DNA of 64,000 bases from Chryseobacterium culicis (GTDB taxonomy: Bacteria > Bacteroidota > Bacteroidia > Flavobacteriales > Weeksellaceae), in NCBI RefSeq assembly GCF_002979755.1, contig NZ_PCPP01000001.1, positions 62,001 through 126,000 on the forward strand, in the 5' to 3' direction. Each line of letters begins with the position of its first letter. Positions within the stretch are counted from its first letter, which is position 1. The notes beneath the pieces were generated by a model. The model had not been told where the DNA came from and searched no databases. It worked only from the letters and a program-made list of their open reading frames with translations. Positions 59,821 to 64,000 of this stretch are shown here, piece by piece. Made by a program: the position numbers and the translations under genes.

Positions 59821-60963
59821 ATGAATCAAACGTTATCTGTTTCTCAATCAAAGCCTCATTATGAAATTCTTGATGGCCTCCGTGGTGTAGCTGCCATCAT
59901 GGTTGTATTTTTCCATGTTTTTGAAACATTTTCCAATGGAGATCATACAAAGCAGATTATTAATCATGGATATCTGGCAGTAGATTTTTTCTTTATGCTT
60001 TCCGGATACGTGATCAGTTATGCTTATGATAACCGATGGAACAACATGACATTGAAAGACTTTTTTATCCGTCGTCTTGTGAGATTACAGCCGATGATCA
60101 TTATTGGCTCTTTGGTTGGGGCTGTTTTATTCTATTTTCAACATTCGGAAGGATTGGGATGGGGGGGAATTTCCGCTACTCCTGTTTGGAAATTACTATT
60201 GGTCATGTTCATTGGAATGACGGTTATTCCGGTAGGTAAAAGTCTTGATATCAGGGGCTGGAATGAGATGCATCCTTTGAATGGTCCATCGTGGTCACTG
60301 TTTTTTGAATACATTGCCAATATTATGTATGCTTTGGTGCTAAGAAGAGTTTCCAAAATCGTATTAGGAATTCTGGTGTTGATGTCAGCTGGGTTTACCA
60401 TTTATTATGCATTTACCAATCCAAATGGAGATATCATCGGAGGCTGGTCTATTGATGATGCAGCACAAATGAAAATAGGTTTTACAAGGTTGGCTTTTCC
60501 TTTTTTGATGGGAATATTTTTAGCAAGAGCAGTATCACTGAAATTTACAAAAAATGCTTTTTTTACAACCAGTATTTTATTGATCGTTTTATTTGCATTT
60601 CCCCGCTTGGGAGGAACTACCGCACATTGGCAGAATGCTTTATATGAATGCTTTGTTTTAATGATTATGTTCCCTGTTGTTATTCTGCTGGGAGCCGGAG
60701 GGAAAGTTACCAATGAAAAAACAAATAGGTTCTGTAAGTTTTTAGGTGATATTTCATATCCGATATATATCACCCATTTCCCATTGGTGTATGTCTATAT
60801 GGCATGGGTTGTAAATGGTAAACATACATTGGACGAACCTCTGTCATGGATTTTAGGATTTATAACTGTATCAATTTCAATAATTCTAGCATACTATTCC
60901 ATGAAATTCTATGATATTCCTGTTAGAAAATGGTTGAATAAAAAATTAATTTCAAACAAATAA
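59821..60963 (+). CDS. Acyltransferase 3 family membrane protein
   Basis: A 380-aa polytopic acyltransferase (OafA/YrhL type). It opens with YEILDGLRGVAAIMVVFFH and the conserved LSGYVISYAY, then about ten helices and RxxR-like basic loops. Such enzymes O-acylate exported sugars or peptides. Context with an AraC regulator and a VOC protein gives no substrate. Confidence 0.88.
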   Translation: MNQTLSVSQSKPHYEILDGLRGVAAIMVVFFHVFETFSNGDHTKQIINHGYLAVDFFFMLSGYVISYAYDNRWNNMTLKDFFIRRLVRLQPMIIIGSLVGAVLFYFQHSEGLGWGGISATPVWKLLLVMFIGMTVIPVGKSLDIRGWNEMHPLNGPSWSLFFEYIANIMYALVLRRVSKIVLGILVLMSAGFTIYYAFTNPNGDIIGGWSIDDAAQMKIGFTRLAFPFLMGIFLARAVSLKFTKNAFFTTSILLIVLFAFPRLGGTTAHWQNALYECFVLMIMFPVVILLGAGGKVTNEKTNRFCKFLGDISYPIYITHFPLVYVYMAWVVNGKHTLDEPLSWILGFITVSISIILAYYSMKFYDIPVRKWLNKKLISNK

Positions 60964-60970
60964 AAAAGAA

Positions 60971-61360
60971 ATGAAAATCGAACACATTGCCATCTGGGTT
61001 AAAGACCTTGAAAAATCAAGAGCGTTCTATCAAAAGTATTTTGGAGCGGTTTCCAATGAAAAATACCATAATCCTGTTAAAAATTTTCAATCCTATTTTT
61101 TAAGTTTTGAAAATGGCTGTCGTCTAGAAATCATGACCAGACCGGATATTAAAGAAAGTGAAAACTCTTATGAATCCCAGCAGTATGGAATCATTCATCT
61201 TGCATTTTCCGTAGCCAGTGAACAAAAAGTAGATGAGCTTACAGAACTATTGAGAAATGATGGATACCAAATTGCAGGAGAGCCACGGACCACAGGAGAC
61301 GGATATTATGAAAGTGTAATCCTTGATCCTGAAAATAATATCATTGAAATCGTAGCCTAA
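60971..61360 (+). CDS. VOC-family (glyoxalase-like) protein
   Basis: A 129-aa VOC protein beginning MKIEHIAIWVKDLEKSRAFY, with the second half ending IILDPENN. The metal-ligand pattern His...Glu (IEHIAIW, CRLEIM, GIIHLAFSV, NIIEIVA) is complete for the lactoylglutathione-lyase or bleomycin-resistance fold. It starts 7 bases after the acyltransferase stop, so likely co-transcribed. Confidence 0.85.
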   Translation: MKIEHIAIWVKDLEKSRAFYQKYFGAVSNEKYHNPVKNFQSYFLSFENGCRLEIMTRPDIKESENSYESQQYGIIHLAFSVASEQKVDELTELLRNDGYQIAGEPRTTGDGYYESVILDPENNIIEIVA

Positions 61361-61362
61361 CC

Positions 61363-61399
61363 TGTCATTGCGAGGAGCTCCAGCGACGAAGCAATCTCA
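61363..61399. repeat. Dispersed GTCATTGCGAGGAG repeat
   Basis: The motif GTCATTGCGAGGAG followed by CAGCGACGAAGCAATCTC is a short GC-rich intergenic element that I recall from many bacterial genomes, usually at gene ends. Here it follows the VOC gene. Confidence 0.6.
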
Positions 61400-61405
61400 T
61401 ATAGG

Positions 61406-61605
61406 TTGGAAAAATGCAAAGGCGCAAAGATGTTAAACATTATGCTGTTTTAAGGCGCAAGAAAATCAAAGATTTTTAACAAAAATACTTCGTAGTGATT
61501 TACTTTATTAGAATGATAGTTCACTGTATTACATTTTATCGAAGATAAAATCTTTGCGCCTTACTACATTGCCTATATTAAATTTTGCGCCTTTACGTTT
61601 TCCAA
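61406..61605. repeat. MITE-like element with nested inverted repeats
   Basis: A 200-base block with about 23-base terminal inverted repeats: both ends read TTGGAAAA, three or four variable bases, then AAAGGCGCAAA. Inside are a second pair (TAAGGCGCAA at 61451 against TTGCGCCTTA at 61554) and a small hairpin (ATTTTATC/GATAAAAT near 61533-61551). No transposase and no clear target duplication. Could fold into a large cruciform. Confidence 0.65.
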
Positions 61606-61684
61606 TACTTTAATTCCATATTTAACATGAAACTTCTTCCCAAAAATTTTATTCTCAACGAAATAATTTTATTTTTGTTAGATC

Positions 61685-62341
61685 ATGGAAACCAAGTCAC
61701 CGTTTTTAGACACGATCTTTTTGCTTCGTAAGGAAGAATGTATTACTCTTTTTTCAAGCTTACAGAAAATTTCCCCTCAGGAAGAGGCGGATGCAGGAGA
61801 TTATTTTGAAACAGAATTCGAAAAAGAAAGACTTGAGTTTTTATCTGATCAACTGACTTATAACAAAGAAGCTGCCGTATGGGCTGCAAAAGTGCTCTAT
61901 CACAGTGCACAGCTTTATCTCATCAGAGAAAATACAGAAAAAAATATTGAAAATCTTATTCCCGGATTTAAAGGAACCCGGGATATTTCTTCTATTTTAT
62001 CCGCAGACTTATCATTAAGGTTTTTACCGCCAGTGATTGTTGCTTTAAACTCTGTAGATCCTGAAGACCATTTAATTGCTATGCTGGAAGATATTCTGAC
62101 CCAGTTTCACTATTCCGGAATAGGATATGATCTTAACCTGAAGAATGTGAACTGGAAGGAAGAATTAAAAGACAGTACTTACCGGAAGTTGTATCTGGAA
62201 AGAATTGTTGAAAAAAAAGATTATAAACTGGCAGAAATTCCGTTTATTAATAAACTACTAATAGCCGAATTCGGAATGCACAAAGATGCCTTCTGGCGAG
62301 AACTAAAAACTATAACCGAAGACCACAATGAAAACCTATGA
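61685..62341 (+). CDS. MoxR-operon helical protein (218 aa)
   Basis: A cytosolic protein with helical, Glu-rich sequence and motifs such as AVWAAKVLYHSAQLYLIRE. No catalytic motif. It overlaps the next ORF by 14 bases. Genes of this position upstream of a MoxR AAA ATPase occur in MoxR-vWA ternary conflict systems; a bpX-type assignment would need a profile search. Confidence 0.6.
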   Translation: METKSPFLDTIFLLRKEECITLFSSLQKISPQEEADAGDYFETEFEKERLEFLSDQLTYNKEAAVWAAKVLYHSAQLYLIRENTEKNIENLIPGFKGTRDISSILSADLSLRFLPPVIVALNSVDPEDHLIAMLEDILTQFHYSGIGYDLNLKNVNWKEELKDSTYRKLYLERIVEKKDYKLAEIPFINKLLIAEFGMHKDAFWRELKTITEDHNENL

Positions 62342-62909
62342 GAAAGTATTTGAATTTTTAACCGATCCAACCAAAGAAACTTTCCTGAAATGCCGTGAAA
62401 TGGTACTCAGTGATCCGGAATACGATCCCTATTCGGAAGATATTGAAAACATGCAGGTTTTATTGAATGAAGGGAAATTTGAAGAGGTTGTACAATATAC
62501 CAATGTCAATATTCTGCTAAGCCCCAGGGCACATATTTATAAGTATTTTGCTTACAAAGAATTGGGTGATGAAAAAGGCAGGAATATTGAAATGACAATA
62601 GCACAGCCTATTTTTGAATGCCTTGAAAAAACAGGTGACGGAACCAAAGATTCTCCCTATATTATCACAAGAATTTCCGATGAAAGAGATCTGATCAGGC
62701 AGCATTTTAATAAACACGATGTTTCACAAAGTCTGATCAAGGAGGGAAATAAGATGATGGACGCACTTACACTGGATGATGGAACGCAGTTATACTTCGA
62801 TATCAAAGATCCTTACCAGAGACTGGCTTTTTCATTCAGCAAAAGAAATGAAGAGGTAGAAAATAAAGAAGAACAGAAATCAGAGAAGAAAAAGTGGTGG
62901 AAATTTTAA
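62328..62909 (+). CDS. MoxR-operon hypothetical protein (193 aa)
   Basis: It overlaps the upstream gene by 14 bases. It is acidic, with a TPR-like middle (NILLSPRAHIYKYFAYKELGD) and a Lys/Glu-rich tail ending KKKWWKF. No known domain. It is followed 12 bases later by the MoxR ATPase. Confidence 0.6.
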   Translation: MKTYEKVFEFLTDPTKETFLKCREMVLSDPEYDPYSEDIENMQVLLNEGKFEEVVQYTNVNILLSPRAHIYKYFAYKELGDEKGRNIEMTIAQPIFECLEKTGDGTKDSPYIITRISDERDLIRQHFNKHDVSQSLIKEGNKMMDALTLDDGTQLYFDIKDPYQRLAFSFSKRNEEVENKEEQKSEKKKWWKF

Positions 62910-62921
62910 TTTTTTAAATCA

Positions 62922-64000
62922 ATGAATCAGAATATAAATCAGCTTAATACAGTCCTTAACTACGTAAAAGATACTTTTGTAGGTAAAAATGATGTCGTAG
63001 ATCTTTTGGGAATATGCCTTTTGGCAAGAGAGAATGCCTTTTTATACGGACCTCCGGGGACTGCAAAATCTGCGATTGTCAGAACTCTCGCTAAAACAGT
63101 AAAAGACGGCAAAAATTTTGAATATCTGCTAACCCGTTTTACAGAACCAAACGAGATTTTCGGCCCTTTTGATATCAGAAAACTGAAAGAAGGTGAACTT
63201 CTGACCCACACGGAAGGAATGATGCCCGAAGCTTCAATGGTCTTCCTGGATGAGATCTTTAATGCCAATTCTGCAATTTTGAACTCACTTCTGACAGCGC
63301 TCAACGAAAAGATCTTTAAAAGAGGAAAAGAAACAAAACACTTACCAGCATTGATGTTTGTAGGGGCAAGTAACGTTCTTCCAGAAGATGAAGCACTGAA
63401 TGCATTATTTGACCGTTTTCTGGTAAGAATTAATGTAGACTATGTAAATCCCGAACTCTTGCAGCAGGTACTTTTAGCCGGAAGAAAACTGGAGAATGAT
63501 GAAGAAACAGAAGTTCCGGAAATCCATGCCGATGAAATCAGACAGCTCCAGAGCCTATGCCGGACAATAGATCTTAAACCTATTTATGAAGTATATCTGA
63601 ATACCATTATGAGTCTTAGAAATACAGGGATTGCTATTTCAGACCGTAGAGCCGTAAAACTTCAGAATCTGATTGCCGCAAGTGCCCTGATCTGTGGGAG
63701 AACAGAAGCCGTACTTTCTGATTTATGGGTGTTGAAACATATCTGGGATACAGAAGAACAGATTGAAATTCTGGAAGGAATTATCAACAGAACGATCGAG
63801 AAAGATGATCATCCGGATTCCCATCCACAGGCAATGCATAACAAAACTCCCAATCCGGAAGAAGTCATGAAAGATGTGAAGATTCTGGTGGAAAAATGGA
63901 ATGAAGGAATGCTGAGTTTTGAAGAACAAAACGTAATAAAAGACAAACTGAGATATCTGCAGACCCGTTGTGAGTGGATCAGAAATCAGGATCAGAAACA
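62922..64000 (+). CDS. MoxR-family AAA ATPase, 3' end outside window
   Basis: The ATG at 62922 opens a MoxR ATPase; about 359 codons are visible. Walker A YGPPGTAKSAIV, Walker B MVFLDEIFNANSAIL, the sensor region FVGASNVLPEDEALNALFDRF and an arginine-containing C-terminal lid region are present. MoxR ATPases usually precede a vWA protein and act as chaperones in stress or conflict systems. The partner would lie beyond the window. Confidence 0.92.
   Translation, partial: MNQNINQLNTVLNYVKDTFVGKNDVVDLLGICLLARENAFLYGPPGTAKSAIVRTLAKTVKDGKNFEYLLTRFTEPNEIFGPFDIRKLKEGELLTHTEGMMPEASMVFLDEIFNANSAILNSLLTALNEKIFKRGKETKHLPALMFVGASNVLPEDEALNALFDRFLVRINVDYVNPELLQQVLLAGRKLENDEETEVPEIHADEIRQLQSLCRTIDLKPIYEVYLNTIMSLRNTGIAISDRRAVKLQNLIAASALICGRTEAVLSDLWVLKHIWDTEEQIEILEGIINRTIEKDDHPDSHPQAMHNKTPNPEEVMKDVKILVEKWNEGMLSFEEQNVIKDKLRYLQTRCEWIRNQDQK

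Overview
The window looks like chromosome from a Chryseobacterium-type flavobacterium (Bacteroidota, Weeksellaceae). The evidence is the low GC content, TAnnTTTG-type -7 boxes, no Shine-Dalgarno bias, a T9SS sorting domain, GLPGLI, DUF349 and DUF4822 family proteins, and a 14-subunit complex I operon with a short NuoG. All identifications come from reading the sequence; no database search was run.

Layout. 1-6009: a truncated metallophosphatase lipoprotein, an HD phosphohydrolase fused to a Pycsar-effector-like membrane domain, a bestrophin-like channel and a large GAF-type protein. 6240-20733: a complete nuoA-N operon on the minus strand, interrupted by an outer-membrane barrel gene between nuoF and nuoG and punctuated by odd AT-rich repetitive spacers. 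21007-32174: housekeeping genes (GNAT, zinc peptidase, YigZ, RibD, DUF349, AroE, secreted endonuclease I, LolC/E-like permease, RbfA, methylmalonyl-CoA epimerase, tRNA-CAU), plus two small Cys-rich double-glycine-leader peptides missed by length-limited gene calling.

32396-45364 is a peptide-toxin island made of two leftward operons and a divergent regulator. One operon has a 55-aa lanthipeptide-type precursor whose core has no cysteine, a periplasmic prolyl oligopeptidase and a split LanB (glutamylation and elimination proteins). The other resembles sporulation-delaying-protein (SDP) toxin systems: a secreted 90-aa hydrophobic peptide, a strong attenuator hairpin, SdpA-like and SdpB/HTTM-like proteins, an ABC exporter or immunity pair, a DCC thiol oxidoreductase and a GLPGLI protein. 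A membrane-anchored TPR/AraC regulator faces the first operon.

45540-50220 holds a PhoD phosphatase, a membrane protein, a metallo-beta-lactamase-fold hydrolase and a tandem DUF4822 lipoprotein. 50496-57990 is the most unusual part: DUF434, an unknown protein, a zinc-ribbon SDR lacking its catalytic Tyr, an array of five tRNA-like RNAs, two unknown proteins, a sixth tRNA-like RNA, a sirtuin and a TatD nuclease, all in one direction. The RNAs keep acceptor, T-arm and D-loop GG features, but most have abnormal anticodon loops and several have 8-bp acceptors. I propose an RNA-repair, RNA-processing or tRNA-decoy system. The window ends with deoD, an AraC regulator, an acyltransferase, a VOC protein, a MITE-like repeat block and the start of a MoxR-ATPase operon.
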